Shown here: positions 50,201-58,747 of the stretch, piece after piece | How positions within the stretch are numbered: the stretch's first letter is position 1 | Layout: each line of letters opens with the position of its first letter | Assembly: GCF_022179465.1 (NCBI RefSeq) | Contig: NZ_BPQV01000003.1 | Span: 1 to 64,000, forward strand | Reading direction: 5' to 3' | Length of the DNA: 64,000 nucleotides | Origin: Methylobacterium organophilum | GTDB taxonomy: Bacteria > Pseudomonadota > Alphaproteobacteria > Rhizobiales > Beijerinckiaceae | Translations under genes and position numbers: made by a program | Notes under the pieces: generated by a model | The model's database searches: none | Seen by the model: the letters and a program-made list of their open reading frames with translations, nothing else | Told to the model about the DNA's origin: nothing

Positions 50201-50559
50201 CGCCTCGCGCCCGCACCGCCCGGGAGGACGTCGCCCGCCTGATCAACGGCCGGCTCGCCTCGCCTCGCTGGATCGCGGCGCAGCTGCGCCACGGCTATCG
50301 CGGCGCGCAGGAACTCGCGCAGGGCATGGATGCGGTCTTCGTGCTGGCCGCCGCGACGCCCGCCGTGAGCCATGCCGATCTCGACCGGCTCTACGGCGCC
50401 TGGATCGCCGACGCGCAGGTCTTCGAGGCCCTGCACGCCGCCAACCCCGCCGCGGCCCGGGCCATCCTGGAGCGTTTCGACGCGTTGCGCGCCCGCGGCC
50501 TCTGGCAAAGCCGGCGCAACGCCCTGCCCGTCGACGCCCTGCTGCCGGCGGCCGAATGA
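47233..50559 (+). CDS. cobN: Aerobic cobaltochelatase large subunit CobN
   Basis: A 1108-residue subunit that, with CobS and CobT, inserts cobalt into hydrogenobyrinic acid a,c-diamide. Seen: LRCLGG-type start segment (VVLIRCLGGLDYWRYGIERA), then LPEFDGRLSGFPISFKEE, ALVLSDYPARAGRAGYAVGLDTPES, the chelatase core YLAFHLGLREKFDALIQLGTHGTTEWLPGKAVALS, PTGRNLTTLDPRSLPTRAA, VVRRYLQDEGEYPARIVMDLWASPTLRTGGEDVAHALALMG, and RIDVTCRISGAFRDTFPE. It is somewhat shorter than the about 1275-residue Pseudomonas enzyme. cobS and cobT are not in the window. The stop overlaps cobG (ATGA). Confidence 0.96.
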   Translation: MHLIRVDTVSLDEGEAAIDLGQTPGDLVVLSFTDTDLSGLAAAHAAEIGLPALRLAKLAQLRHPMSVDLYVDGVIARAKVVLIRCLGGLDYWRYGIERAAQACRAHGVKLAVLPGDERPDERLAAFCTLPPETLAAFDTYFRAGGHDNLRQLLRRMAAEAGQAIEAAPPKALPRGFAWCPACGAMELETALSAAGPGPRALLLVYRSAVLAGDTAPAVALVAALRQRGIGTVALAVSSLKDPEAVTAVRAAIAAGRPDVIVAATAFSAREDAGFVLDAADCPVLQAYTIGAARTAWQASARGMNAADLAMQVALPEFDGRLSGFPISFKEEAPAVEGFSERRAVPDPAGIDALADRAAAWIRLARLPRSARRLALVLSDYPARAGRAGYAVGLDTPESARAIAQDLAAAGYAAGPLPEAPALMAALTEAPPTFTVSLAAYEAWFAGLPEASRDTLIAQWGPPQEDPLCRDGAFRFRMLRADPASPRAGEGHLSLFLQPDRGRAADRKAGYHDPDAPPTHAYLAFHLGLREKFDALIQLGTHGTTEWLPGKAVALSPECWPSRAVGSLPVVYPFVVDDPGEAAPLKRRLGGVALGHLTPEVEAAGLTPQAAALRELVEEYSAASVLDPRRAALIAEAILDEAASAGLMDSAGIPAGTPMADALTALDAHLCDLGETPFRDGLHVFGRAGDGADALRQACAEAERKNLLAALDGRFVPPGPAGSPSRGRADVMPTGRNLTTLDPRSLPTRAATLLGAKAAEAVVRRYLQDEGEYPARIVMDLWASPTLRTGGEDVAHALALMGVRPVWDHASTRVTGFEVLPLALLDRPRIDVTCRISGAFRDTFPETLALLDHAARAVAAREGEEDAENPLAAARRRGESVSRIYGAAPGRYGAGTAGLALDGAWESRDDLGRAYLAATSHAYGGRAEGEDAGFAARVAQADAYLHAFDVAERDLLDGDAAADAMGGFSAAAATTGAKPALYSLDVSNPETPRARTAREDVARLINGRLASPRWIAAQLRHGYRGAQELAQGMDAVFVLAAATPAVSHADLDRLYGAWIADAQVFEALHAANPAAARAILERFDALRARGLWQSRRNALPVDALLPAAE

Positions 50560-51863
50560 GCGGGCGCCGCATCCTGCCCGAGGGCGCCAGACGGGGCTGG
50601 TGCCCCTCCCTCGCCCGGCCCATGCCGACCGGGGACGGCCTGCTCGCCCGGGTGCATCCGCCGCTCGGCCGCCTCACCCCGGCCCAGGCCCGGGCCGTGG
50701 CCGAAGGCGCGCGCCGCCACGGCAACGGGAACATCGACATCACCGCCCGCGGCAACCTGCAGATCCGCGGCGTCACGCCGGAGAGCGGCCCCGCCCTCGC
50801 CTGCCTGCTGGACGGGGCGGGCCTCGGGGATGTTCGCGACGATGGCGGCCCGCAGCGGCTGACCCTGACGAGCCCGCTCGCCGGCCACGACGCCAGCGAG
50901 CGCATCGATGTGCCGGCCCTCGCCCGCGCCGTCGAAGCCATCGGCCTCACCATAAGTCGTTTGCCGGCTAAAACTTTGGTGGCGATCGAGGGGGGCGGGC
51001 GCTTCGGGCTGGCCGGGCTGGAGGCTGACTTTACGCTTCGGGCGACCCGGCCCGGCTTCGCGGCCCTGGGCTGCGCGGCTCCGGAGGGGCTTGCCTGGAC
51101 GCGGGAGCAGGCGGCGATCCAGATGCCCGGCCTGCTCGGCCTCGCCCTCTGCGTCTTCGCGGAAAGCGGCGCCCGCCGGATGCGCGACCTCGACGACGAC
51201 GCCCGCGCGCGGGTGATCGCCGCGGCGGGCGGCGCGGGACCGGCCCCGGACGATGCGGCCGAGCCGCCGCCGCAGCCCGGCCGCGCCTTCCTGTCCCGCA
51301 GCCGCAGCGCCGTGGTGGTCGAGGCGCCCTTCGGCCGCTGCGACGCGGCGGGCTTTGAGCGGCTCGCCGATCTCGCCGGGACCACCGAGCTACGGCTGAG
51401 CCCGAGCCGCGGGGTCTGCCTCGTCACCTCCGCGGCGCAGGCCGCCGGCCTCCTCGCCGCGCTCGCGGAAGCCGGCTTCGTGACCCGCGCCGACGATCCC
51501 CGCCGCGCGGTCGCCGCCTGCCCCGGCGCCCCGGCCTGCGCCTCCGGCACGACGCCGGTGCCGGACCACGCCGCCCGGCTCGCCGGCGCTTTCGCAGATT
51601 TCGCGACTGGCGGCCTCACCGCCCATGTCTCCGGCTGCGCCAAGGGCTGCGCCCATCCCGGCCCCGCCGACCTCACCCTCGTCGGACGGGAGGGCGCCTA
51701 CGACATCGTCCTCGGCGGAAGGCCCGATGCGGAGCCGGCCATACGTCTGACTTTCGAGGCGGCGCTGGACCGCGTAAGGAGAGCGCAAACAGGGGGTGTA
51801 TCCGCCCCGGGGGCAACCGCCTCGGCCGCGCTGCGGCAGGCGTTTCAGGACGATGGGACATGA
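50556..51863 (+). CDS. cobG: Precorrin-3B synthase CobG
   Basis: A 435-residue monooxygenase that uses O2 to hydroxylate precorrin-3A, the oxygen-dependent step of the aerobic pathway. It has the sulfite/nitrite-reductase half-repeat fold: [39 protein letters not shown], then the 4Fe-4S cysteines in [11 protein letters not shown] (about 321-330) and [11 protein letters not shown] (about 359-369). ATGA overlap with cobN and with cobH. Its presence shows that cobalamin is made aerobically. Confidence 0.94.
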   Translation: MSGRRILPEGARRGWCPSLARPMPTGDGLLARVHPPLGRLTPAQARAVAEGARRHGNGNIDITARGNLQIRGVTPESGPALACLLDGAGLGDVRDDGGPQRLTLTSPLAGHDASERIDVPALARAVEAIGLTISRLPAKTLVAIEGGGRFGLAGLEADFTLRATRPGFAALGCAAPEGLAWTREQAAIQMPGLLGLALCVFAESGARRMRDLDDDARARVIAAAGGAGPAPDDAAEPPPQPGRAFLSRSRSAVVVEAPFGRCDAAGFERLADLAGTTELRLSPSRGVCLVTSAAQAAGLLAALAEAGFVTRADDPRRAVAACPGAPACASGTTPVPDHAARLAGAFADFATGGLTAHVSGCAKGCAHPGPADLTLVGREGAYDIVLGGRPDAEPAIRLTFEAALDRVRRAQTGGVSAPGATASAALRQAFQDDGT

Positions 51864-52492
51864 GTGCGCGGCTCGACTACCTGCGCGATGGCGGTGCGAT
51901 CTACGCCCGCTCCTTCGCGATGATCCGCGCCGAGGCCGACCTCGCCCGCTTCGAGGGCGCGGCCGAGCGGGTGGTGGTGCGGATGATCCATGCCTGCGGC
52001 ATGACCGACCTGCCCCGCGACGTGGAGGTCTCCGCCGATTTCGCCACCGCCGGCGAGGCCGCCCTCAAGGCCGGCGCGCCGATCCTGTGCGACGTGCGCA
52101 TGGTCGCCGACGGCGTCACCCGCAGCCGGCTGCCCGCGAACAACCCCGTCCTCTGCACCCTGGGCGATCCCCGCGTGCCCGATCTCGCCAAAGCCATGGG
52201 CACCACCCGCTCGGCCGCGGCGATGGAATTGTGGCGCGAGCACCTGCCGGGCAGCGTCGTGGCGGTCGGCAATGCCCCGACCTCCCTGTTCCGCCTGCTC
52301 GAACTCCTCGACGAGGGCGTCGGCGCCCCGGCGGCGGTGATCGGCATCCCGGTCGGCTTCGTCGGTGCGGCGGAATCGAAGGAAGCGCTGGCGAAGGACG
52401 GGCGCGTGCCCTTCGTCGTGGTGCATGGCCGCCGCGGCGGCAGCGCCATGGCGGCCGCCGCCGTCAACGCGCTCGCGAGCGAGGTCGAGTGA
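51860..52492 (+). CDS. cobH: Precorrin-8X methylmutase CobH
   Basis: A 210-residue enzyme moving a methyl group from C11 to C12. RMIHACGM holds the catalytic His (residue 44); [58 protein letters not shown] and [16 protein letters not shown] are family segments. It overlaps cobG by four bases and cobI by one. Confidence 0.96.
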   Translation: MSARLDYLRDGGAIYARSFAMIRAEADLARFEGAAERVVVRMIHACGMTDLPRDVEVSADFATAGEAALKAGAPILCDVRMVADGVTRSRLPANNPVLCTLGDPRVPDLAKAMGTTRSAAAMELWREHLPGSVVAVGNAPTSLFRLLELLDEGVGAPAAVIGIPVGFVGAAESKEALAKDGRVPFVVVHGRRGGSAMAAAAVNALASEVE

Positions 52493-53289
52493 TGGAGGCG
52501 AGCGAGCGCTTCGAGCCGGTCTTGAGCGAAGCCGATGCGGGCGGAGCCGCCCCGCTCCTCGCCCGGACCGGGACGCTCTACGGCGTCGGCATGGGGCCGG
52601 GCGATCCCGACTACCTCACCCTGAAGGCCCTTCGGGTGCTGGAGCGGGCGCCGCTGCTCGTGCACTTCTGCAAGAAGGGCAAGCGCGGCAACGCCCGCAC
52701 CATCGCCGACGCCCTGGTGCGCGATCCGGCCCGGGAATTCCCCCTGGTCTATCCCTACACGACCGAGCTTCCGCCGGACCACGCGGACTACGTCTCCGCG
52801 CTGGCCGCCTTCTACGACGACGCCGCGGGCAAGCTCGCCGACCATCTCGGCGCCGGCCGCGACGTGGCGATCCTGTCGGAGGGCGACCCCTTCTTCTACG
52901 GCTCGTTCATGCATCTGTGGCGGCGGCTCAAGGAGCGCTTTCCCGTCGAGGTGATCCCCGGCGTCACCGGCATGTCCGGCTGCTGGACGCGGGCCAACAC
53001 CCCGATCACCTGGGGCGACGACGTGCTCACCGTGCTGCCGGCGACCCTGTCGCCGGAGGCGCTCGCCGCGCAGCTCCGGGGCACCGACGCCGCGGTGATC
53101 ATGAAGCTCGGCCGCCACCTGCCGAAGGTCCGCGCCGCCCTGGCGGAGGCGGGCCTGCTCGCCCGCGCGATCTATGTCGAGCGCGGCACCATGGCGGGGG
53201 AGACCATCGTCCCGCTCGCCGAGAAGGCGGACGATTCCGCCCCCTATTTCTCGATGGTGCTGGTGCCCGGCGAAGGCCGGCGCCCCTGA
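52492..53289 (+). CDS. cobI: Precorrin-2 C20-methyltransferase CobI
   Basis: A 265-residue SAM-dependent methyltransferase. After a 25-residue extension comes LYGVGMGPGDPDYLTLKALRVLERAPLLVHFCKKGKRGNAR, then VAILSEGDPFFYGSFMHLWRRL and VEVIPGVTGMSGCWTRANTPITWGDDVLTVLPA, and AAVIMKLGRHLPKVRAAL. These are CobI-specific versions of the cobalamin methyltransferase fold. ATG overlaps the stop of cobH. Confidence 0.96.
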   Translation: MEASERFEPVLSEADAGGAAPLLARTGTLYGVGMGPGDPDYLTLKALRVLERAPLLVHFCKKGKRGNARTIADALVRDPAREFPLVYPYTTELPPDHADYVSALAAFYDDAAGKLADHLGAGRDVAILSEGDPFFYGSFMHLWRRLKERFPVEVIPGVTGMSGCWTRANTPITWGDDVLTVLPATLSPEALAAQLRGTDAAVIMKLGRHLPKVRAALAEAGLLARAIYVERGTMAGETIVPLAEKADDSAPYFSMVLVPGEGRRP

Positions 53290-53300
53290 GTTTCGCGCCC

Positions 53301-54068
53301 ATGACCGGTTCGCTCACCATCGTCGGCCTCGGGCCGGGCGATCCGCGCCTGCTGACGCTTGCCGCGCAGGACGCCCTCGACCAGGCGCAGGACCTGATCG
53401 GCTACATCCCCTATGTCGCCCGCGTCCCGGAGCGGCCGGGGCTGACGCGCCACGCCACCGACAACCGCGTCGAGGTCGACCGGGCGCGCCACGCCCTCGA
53501 ACTCGCGGCCTCCGGCCGGCGGGTCGCGGTGGTCTCGGGCGGGGATCCCGGCGTCTTCGCCATGGCCGCGGCGGTGTTCGAGGCGGTGGAGAACGGCGAG
53601 CCCGCCTGGCGCGACCTGCCGATCCGGGTCGAGCCCGGCATCACCGCCATGCTCGCCGCCGCCGCCCGCCTCGGGGCGCCGCTCGGCGGCGATTTCTGCG
53701 CGCTCTCGCTCTCCGACAACCTCAAGCCCTGGGAGACGATCCTCGCCCGCCTCGAGGCGGTTTTGCGGGCCGATCTCGTGGTGGCGCTCTACAACCCGAT
53801 CTCGAAGGCGCGGCCCTGGCAGCTCGGCAAGGCGCTGGACCTCGCCGCCGGCCTGCGCCCGGCCGACACCCCCGTGATCCTCGCCCGCGCCGTGACACGG
53901 CCGGACGAGACTTTGCGGGTGCTGACGCTGGATGAAGCCCGCACCGCCCCCGCCGACATGGCGACCATGGTCATCATCGGGGCGACCGGCACCCGCTTGA
54001 TCCCCCGCAGCGAGGGATTGCCCTTCGTCTACACGCTGCGCAGCGTGGCCGGGTCGGGCAGCGCGTAG
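53301..54068 (+). CDS. cobJ: Precorrin-3B C17-methyltransferase CobJ
   Basis: A 255-residue enzyme that methylates C17 with ring contraction. LTIVGLGPGDPRLLTLAAQDALDQAQDLIGYIPYVARV, RRVAVVSGGDPGVFAMAAAVFEAVE, GITAMLAAAARLGAPLGGDFCALSLSDNLKPWETI and VALYNPISKARPWQ are typical. The last 40 nt overlap the end of the convergent TPR gene. The following steps (CobM, CobF, CobK, CobL) are, except for cobK, encoded elsewhere. Confidence 0.96.
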   Translation: MTGSLTIVGLGPGDPRLLTLAAQDALDQAQDLIGYIPYVARVPERPGLTRHATDNRVEVDRARHALELAASGRRVAVVSGGDPGVFAMAAAVFEAVENGEPAWRDLPIRVEPGITAMLAAAARLGAPLGGDFCALSLSDNLKPWETILARLEAVLRADLVVALYNPISKARPWQLGKALDLAAGLRPADTPVILARAVTRPDETLRVLTLDEARTAPADMATMVIIGATGTRLIPRSEGLPFVYTLRSVAGSGSA

Positions 54069-56092
54069 CTCTTCTGCTCCCGCAGGAGCGAGCCCGCCGC
54101 CACGTCGATGCGCCGCTTCAGCGCCGCGCGGCGGTCGTTGAGGCGGTAGACGGAGCGGGCGGCCTCGACGAAATCCGCATCGAAGCGGCCCTCCGCCTCG
54201 CGGGACCGGAGCTCGTCCTCGACCTGCCAGAGGGCGCCGTTCACGTCCCTGAGCAGCTCGAGGACGGCGCGCGTCTCCGTGGAGGCCGTCTCGAAGGCCG
54301 GCGTCGCGGTCAGGAGCTTCAGCTCGTCGCGGACATAGCGGAGCTTGTCCGGGTCGTGGATCCGCTCGGACTTGATCTGGAGGATGCTGATCTTGTCGAT
54401 CAGCTCGCCCAGGGAACAGGGCACCATCGGCAGGGAGACCGGCCCGGAGACGATGCCGGCCGCCCGGCGGGCGAGCGCCGCATGGATCGCGGCGAAGACG
54501 CTCGCCCAATCCCCCGGCCGCTCCTGCCGGAACAGACGCAGGCTCGGATACCAGGGGCAGTCCTCGCCGGTGAGCAGCCAGCGCCAGTCCGGCACGTGGC
54601 TGAGGGCCAGCCAGACCGGGCGGCCCAGGGCCCCGGCGAGATGGGCGATGGCCGAATCCGAGGTCACGACGAGGTCGAGGCTCATCAGCACCGCGGCAGT
54701 GTCGAGGAAGGCCCCCTCCGCGTCCAGGGGCTCGGGCAAGCGCTCGACGAGGCTCGCCGGCACCGCCTTGAGCTGGTCGAGGCCCGGCCCGCGCTGCAGG
54801 CTGATGAGCCGCACGCCGGGCAGGCCGGCGAGGGTGAGGAAATGCGCGAGCGGGATCGAGCGCCGGCTGTCGTGCCGGAACTGCGGATTGCCCTGCCAGG
54901 CGATGCCGACCCGGAAGCCCCGCTCCCCGATCACCCCGGCCCAGCGGGCGATTCCCTCGACGCCGACGCGCAGATAGGGCGCCGCCCCCAGGCTCCCGGC
55001 CTCGAGGCCGAGCCGGTGCGGCAGGCTGAGGAGGGAGACGTGGTAGTCGTAGGGACCCTCGCCCTCCCCTTCCCCGACCAGGGTGCAATGCTCGGCGAGC
55101 GGCGCGAGCAGCGGATGCAGGGTTACCGGCACCTGGAAGGTGACGCGGGCGCCCCGCGCCGCGAGCGCCGGCAGGAAGCGGACGAACTGGAAGGTGTCGC
55201 CGAAGCCCTGTTCCGCGCTCACGAGCAGGCGCTTGCCGGAGAGGTCTTCCCCCTGCCAAGTCGGGCAGCCGGAGGGCCGCGGCGGCTCGGCCCCCTGGAG
55301 GCGCGCCTCGTAATCGGCGAAGCCCGCGGCATAGTCCCCGGCGAGCAGGCGGCACATCCCGCGGTCGACGAGCAGCACCGGGTCCCCCGGCCGCAGGGCG
55401 AGGGCCTGCGTGAAGGCCGCGACCGCTTCCTCCAGCCGGTGCAGGTCGCACAGGGCCTTGGCGCGGTTCGACCAGGCATCCGCGCGCTGCGCGTCGAGGG
55501 CCAGGGCTGCGTCGTAGCTCGCGAGCGCCGCCTCGACCCGGCCGGCCTCGTGCAGCAGCACGCCCCGGTTCAGCCAGGTCTCCGCATCGTCGGCGCGCAG
55601 GGTGACGACCTGGTCGTAGGCGGCGAGGGCGTCCTCCCAACGCCCGAGCCGGTGCAGGACGAGGCCGAGCAGGGCGAGGGCGTCGAGATCCTCGGAATCG
55701 CGATGCAGGGCCCGGGTCAGGTAGCCGAGGGCATCGGAGAGGCCGCCGAGCCGCAGGGCGGTGCGGGCGTAGCCGAGCCAGCCGGGCTCCTCCGCCTCTT
55801 CCAGGGAGACCGCCCGGGCGAGGCTCGCCCGCGCCTCGGCCAGCAGGCCGCAGCCTTCCAGCGCCGCGCTCAGGTTGCTCCAGACCTGGGGCGAGGCGGG
55901 CTCGTGGCGGGCTGCGGCATCGAGCCAGGGCACGGCGGCCTCCGGCCGGCCGAGCGCCATCATCACCACGCCCGCGAGAGTGCAGCCGGCACCGTCGGAG
56001 CCCAGCGCCTGCCGATGCGCCTCGACCAGCCGCCCGGCCTCGGCCGTCTGCCCGGCGAGGTAGAGATCCTTGATGTCCCGATAGGCCGTCAT
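54029..56092 (-). CDS. TPR glycosyltransferase-like protein with C-terminal DUF6165 domain
   Basis: A 687-residue protein. Residues 1-300 are about seven TPR-like repeats (for example AETWLNRGVLLHEAGRVEAALASYDAALALDAQRADAWSNRAKAL). Residues 310-540 resemble the heptosyltransferase/GT-B part of TPR-glycosyltransferases (GKRLLVSAEQGFGDTFQFVRFLPAL, VGIAWQGNPQFRHDSRRSIPLAHF, LVVTSDSAIAHLAGALGRPVWLAL). Residues 560-687 are a DUF6165 domain (GELIDKISILQIKSERIHDPDKLRYV, VNGALWQVEDELRSRE, SVYRLNDRRAALKRRI). Role may be glycosylation of a surface structure. Its ATG overlaps the stop of cobK, so both are translated from one message. The reason for that link is unknown. Confidence 0.9.
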   Translation of the reverse strand: MTAYRDIKDLYLAGQTAEAGRLVEAHRQALGSDGAGCTLAGVVMMALGRPEAAVPWLDAAARHEPASPQVWSNLSAALEGCGLLAEARASLARAVSLEEAEEPGWLGYARTALRLGGLSDALGYLTRALHRDSEDLDALALLGLVLHRLGRWEDALAAYDQVVTLRADDAETWLNRGVLLHEAGRVEAALASYDAALALDAQRADAWSNRAKALCDLHRLEEAVAAFTQALALRPGDPVLLVDRGMCRLLAGDYAAGFADYEARLQGAEPPRPSGCPTWQGEDLSGKRLLVSAEQGFGDTFQFVRFLPALAARGARVTFQVPVTLHPLLAPLAEHCTLVGEGEGEGPYDYHVSLLSLPHRLGLEAGSLGAAPYLRVGVEGIARWAGVIGERGFRVGIAWQGNPQFRHDSRRSIPLAHFLTLAGLPGVRLISLQRGPGLDQLKAVPASLVERLPEPLDAEGAFLDTAAVLMSLDLVVTSDSAIAHLAGALGRPVWLALSHVPDWRWLLTGEDCPWYPSLRLFRQERPGDWASVFAAIHAALARRAAGIVSGPVSLPMVPCSLGELIDKISILQIKSERIHDPDKLRYVRDELKLLTATPAFETASTETRAVLELLRDVNGALWQVEDELRSREAEGRFDADFVEAARSVYRLNDRRAALKRRIDVAAGSLLREQKSYALPDPATLRSV

Positions 56093-56871
56093 CACCCGAT
56101 TCCCTGCCGCAGCCGCTCCAGAGCAGCCTGCGCATCCGCCACCCACGGCACCGCCGGCACGGGGGGCCGGCGCACCACCACCACGGGCAGCCCGAGATCG
56201 CGCGCCGCCTCGATCTTGGCGTAGGTGGCCGCGCCCCCCGAATTCTTGGTGACCATCACCGCGATGCCGGCCTCGCGCAGGAAGCGCGTCTCCGCCGCCC
56301 GGTCGAAGGGCCCGCGCGCCGCGATCGCCTGCAACTGCGGCAGAGCCACCCCGGCGGGATCGATGCTGCGCACAAAATAACGATGCTGCGGCGCAGCAAG
56401 AAAGGCCGAGACCTCCTGCCGCCCGATGGTGAGGAAGACGTTTCGCGGCGTCTCGCCCAGCGCCGCGGCGGCCCCGGCCATGTCGTCCACCTCGGTCCAG
56501 TCGTCTTCCGGCTGCCTGTTCCAGGCCGGCCTCCGGATCGCCAGCAGGGGCACGCCCGCCGCCGCGCAGGCCTCCGCGGCGTTGCGGGAGATCCGCGCGG
56601 CGAAGGGATGGGTCGCATCGACCACCTGCCCGATCCCCTCGGCGACGAGATACTCGGCGAGCCCCTGCGCCCCGCCGAACCCGCCGATGCGGGTGGGCAC
56701 CGGCAAGGGCCGGGGCCGAGCCGTGCGGCCGGCGAGCGACAGGGTCGGCGCGAAATGCGCCGCGAGCGGCGCGAGGCCGGCGGCCAGGGCGCTCGCCTCG
56801 GTGGTGCCGCCGAGGATCAGGATGCGCTGGGGATGCGCGCCTCGCCCCGCCTTGTCCTGTCCGTTCCCCAT
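56092..56871 (-). CDS. cobK: Precorrin-6A reductase CobK
   Basis: A 259-residue NADPH-dependent reductase. QRILILGGTTEASALAAGLA is the nucleotide-binding start, FGGAQGLAEYLVAEGIGQVVDATHPFAARISRNAAEAC and RRPAWNRQPED follow, then NVFLTIGRQEVSAFLAAPQHRYFVRSIDP and AVMVTKNSGGAATYAKIEAARDLGLPVVVVRRPP. All are CobK-specific. It lies on the strand opposite to cobG-H-I-J and is coupled to the TPR protein gene (TGATG). Its start is divergent from dinB. Confidence 0.96.
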   Translation of the reverse strand: MGNGQDKAGRGAHPQRILILGGTTEASALAAGLAPLAAHFAPTLSLAGRTARPRPLPVPTRIGGFGGAQGLAEYLVAEGIGQVVDATHPFAARISRNAAEACAAAGVPLLAIRRPAWNRQPEDDWTEVDDMAGAAAALGETPRNVFLTIGRQEVSAFLAAPQHRYFVRSIDPAGVALPQLQAIAARGPFDRAAETRFLREAGIAVMVTKNSGGAATYAKIEAARDLGLPVVVVRRPPVPAVPWVADAQAALERLRQGIG

Positions 56872-56929
56872 TCGTACACCTGTTGCGCCGACGGCCCCGC
56901 GATAGCACGGCCGTGGCGAGGATCGAGCC

Positions 56930-58198
56930 TTGTTCCCGTTCTGCCGCGATTGCCTGACGGAACAGCCGGCCGGCGCGCAGCGCTGCCGTGCCTGCGGCTC
57001 GCCGCGGCTCCTGCACCATCCCGCCCGCGACCGACTCGCGATCGCGCATGTCGATTGCGACGCCTTCTACGCCACCATCGAGAAGCGCGACGACCCCGCC
57101 TTGCGGGACCGGCCGCTGATCATCGGCGGGGGCAAGCGCGGCGTGGTCGCCACCGCCTGCTACCTCGCGCGGATCGACGGCGTGCGCTCGGCCATGCCGA
57201 TGTTCAAGGCGCTCAAGCTCTGCCCGCAGGCGGTGGTGCTGCGGCCGGACATGGAGAAATACGCCAAGGTCGGCCGCGCGGTGCGGGCGATGATGCTCGA
57301 CCTGACCCCCGCCGTGGAGCCGGTCTCGATCGACGAGGCCTTCCTCGACCTCTCGGGCACCGCGCGGCTGCACGGGGCGAGCCCGGCCGTGACCCTGGCC
57401 CGGTTCGCCGCGCGGGTGGAGCGGGAGATCGGCATCACGGTCTCGGTGGGGCTCTCGGCCAACAAGTTCCTGGCCAAGATCGCGAGCGACCTCGACAAGC
57501 CGCGGGGCTTCTCGATCATCGCCCCGGAGGAGGCGCGGGACTTCCTCGCCGACCGGCCGGTGGGCATCCTGCCGGGCATCGGCGGTGCGGCGCAGGAGCG
57601 GCTGGCGAGCCTGGGCATCCGCCGGGTCGGCGACATCGCCCGCGCCGATCCGAAGCGGCTTCACGCCGCCCTGGGGCGGGAGGCGGAGCGCCTGATCGCC
57701 CTGGCCGAGGGTCGCGACGGCCGCCCGGTGAAGACGAGCCGGGAGGCCAAGACCGTCTCCGCCGAGACGACCTTCTCCGCCGATATCGCCGATTTCGCGG
57801 AGTTGCGGCCGATCCTGTGGCGACTCTGCGAGAAGGTCTCGGGCCGGCTCAAGAAGGCGGGCCTCGCCGCCGGCAGCGTGACCCTGAAGCTGAAGGACGA
57901 GTCCTTCCGCCTGCGCACCCGCACCCGCGGCGGCCTGAGCCCGACGCAGCTGGCCGACCGCCTCTTCCGGGAGGGGGAGCCGATGCTGCGCGAGGCCTGC
58001 GACGGCACCCGCTTCCGGCTGATCGGCATCGGCGGGGGCGATCTCTGCGCCGCGATCCATGCCGACTGGGGCGACCTCGTCGACACCAGCGTCGCCGCCG
58101 TGGCGCGGCGGGAGGCAGCCCTCGACAAGGTCCGCGAACGCTTCGGCGCCGCGGCCGTGCAGCGGGGCCTCGGCTTCAGGCCGGCGGAACGGGGCTGA
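56930..58198 (+). CDS. dinB: DNA polymerase IV (DinB, Y-family) with N-terminal zinc ribbon
   Basis: A 422-residue translesion polymerase, probably starting at a TTG. The N-terminal 28 residues contain two CxxC pairs (C5/C8 and C19/C22), a small zinc ribbon found in a rhizobial subgroup of DinB. Then IAHVDCDAFYATIEKRDDP with catalytic aspartates (42, 44), GGGKRGVVATACYLAR, VEPVSIDEAFLDLSG with the second acidic pair, GLSANKFLAKIASDLDKPRGF, PGIGGAAQERLASLGIRRVGDIA (helix-hairpin-helix) and the little finger. No beta-clamp motif is obvious at the C-terminus. The 3' end overlaps ogt by 23 nt. Confidence 0.94.
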   Translation: MFPFCRDCLTEQPAGAQRCRACGSPRLLHHPARDRLAIAHVDCDAFYATIEKRDDPALRDRPLIIGGGKRGVVATACYLARIDGVRSAMPMFKALKLCPQAVVLRPDMEKYAKVGRAVRAMMLDLTPAVEPVSIDEAFLDLSGTARLHGASPAVTLARFAARVEREIGITVSVGLSANKFLAKIASDLDKPRGFSIIAPEEARDFLADRPVGILPGIGGAAQERLASLGIRRVGDIARADPKRLHAALGREAERLIALAEGRDGRPVKTSREAKTVSAETTFSADIADFAELRPILWRLCEKVSGRLKKAGLAAGSVTLKLKDESFRLRTRTRGGLSPTQLADRLFREGEPMLREACDGTRFRLIGIGGGDLCAAIHADWGDLVDTSVAAVARREAALDKVRERFGAAAVQRGLGFRPAERG

Positions 58199-58739
58199 GG
58201 GACGCGGCGAAGAGCGGGAGCGCGGGCCGATGGGCGGCCTCGTGGGCGAGCAGCCAGCGCTTGCGCGCGATCCCGCCGCCATAGCCGGTCAGCGTGCCGT
58301 CGGCGCCGATCACCCGGTGGCAGGGCACGACGAGGCTGATCGGATTCTGCCCGTTGGCGAGCCCCACCGCCCGGGCCGCGCCCGGCAGGCCGAGACGGGC
58401 GGCGAGAGCGCCGTAGCTGCGGGTCTGCCCGGCCGGAATCTCCCGCAGGGCCGCCCAGACCCGCTTCTGGAAGGGCGAGCCGCCGCCATCGATCGGGATC
58501 CGGTCGAGGGCCGCGAGCTCCCCGTCGAAATAGGCCTGCAGGCCGGCGCGGAGGCCGAGGGCGTCGCCCCCTGCGCGCAGCGACACCGCCGCTCCGAAGC
58601 GGCGCTGGAGGAGCCGCGTCAGCCGCGCGTCGGGCGCGCCGAAATCGAGGGCGAAGAGCCGTGCCCCGTCATGGACGGCGTGGACCGAGCCGATCGGCCC
58701 GGGACCCTCGAAGCTCAGGAGGCGCAGCTCTGCGGTCAT
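58176..58739 (-). CDS. ogt: Methylated-DNA-[protein]-cysteine S-methyltransferase Ogt
   Basis: A 187-residue suicide repair protein removing methyl groups from O6-methylguanine. Acceptor motif LVVPCHRVIGADGTLTGYGGGIARKRWLLAHE with Cys140; GSPFQKRVWAALREIPAGQTRSYGALAARLG holds the DNA-recognition helix. I chose the ATG at 58,739, because the ATG at 58,751 lies against the hairpin that ends the preceding gene. Next to dinB, so a small DNA-repair pair. Confidence 0.94.
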   Translation of the reverse strand: MTAELRLLSFEGPGPIGSVHAVHDGARLFALDFGAPDARLTRLLQRRFGAAVSLRAGGDALGLRAGLQAYFDGELAALDRIPIDGGGSPFQKRVWAALREIPAGQTRSYGALAARLGLPGAARAVGLANGQNPISLVVPCHRVIGADGTLTGYGGGIARKRWLLAHEAAHRPALPLFAASLSPVPPA

Positions 58740-58747
58740 CGGGGGAT

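Noticed and set aside
45715-50508. A 1597-codon open frame antisense to cobW and cobN
   Set aside because: Very long but entirely antisense to confidently identified genes; the Gly/Ala/Arg-rich product has no family resemblance. It results from codon bias at high GC.
47766-51863. A 1365-codon forward frame covering cobN and cobG
   Set aside because: Its last third is the real cobG reading frame (from 50,556); the first two thirds are a shifted reading of cobN. A cobN-cobG fusion is not supported, because cobN has its own stop overlapping the cobG start.
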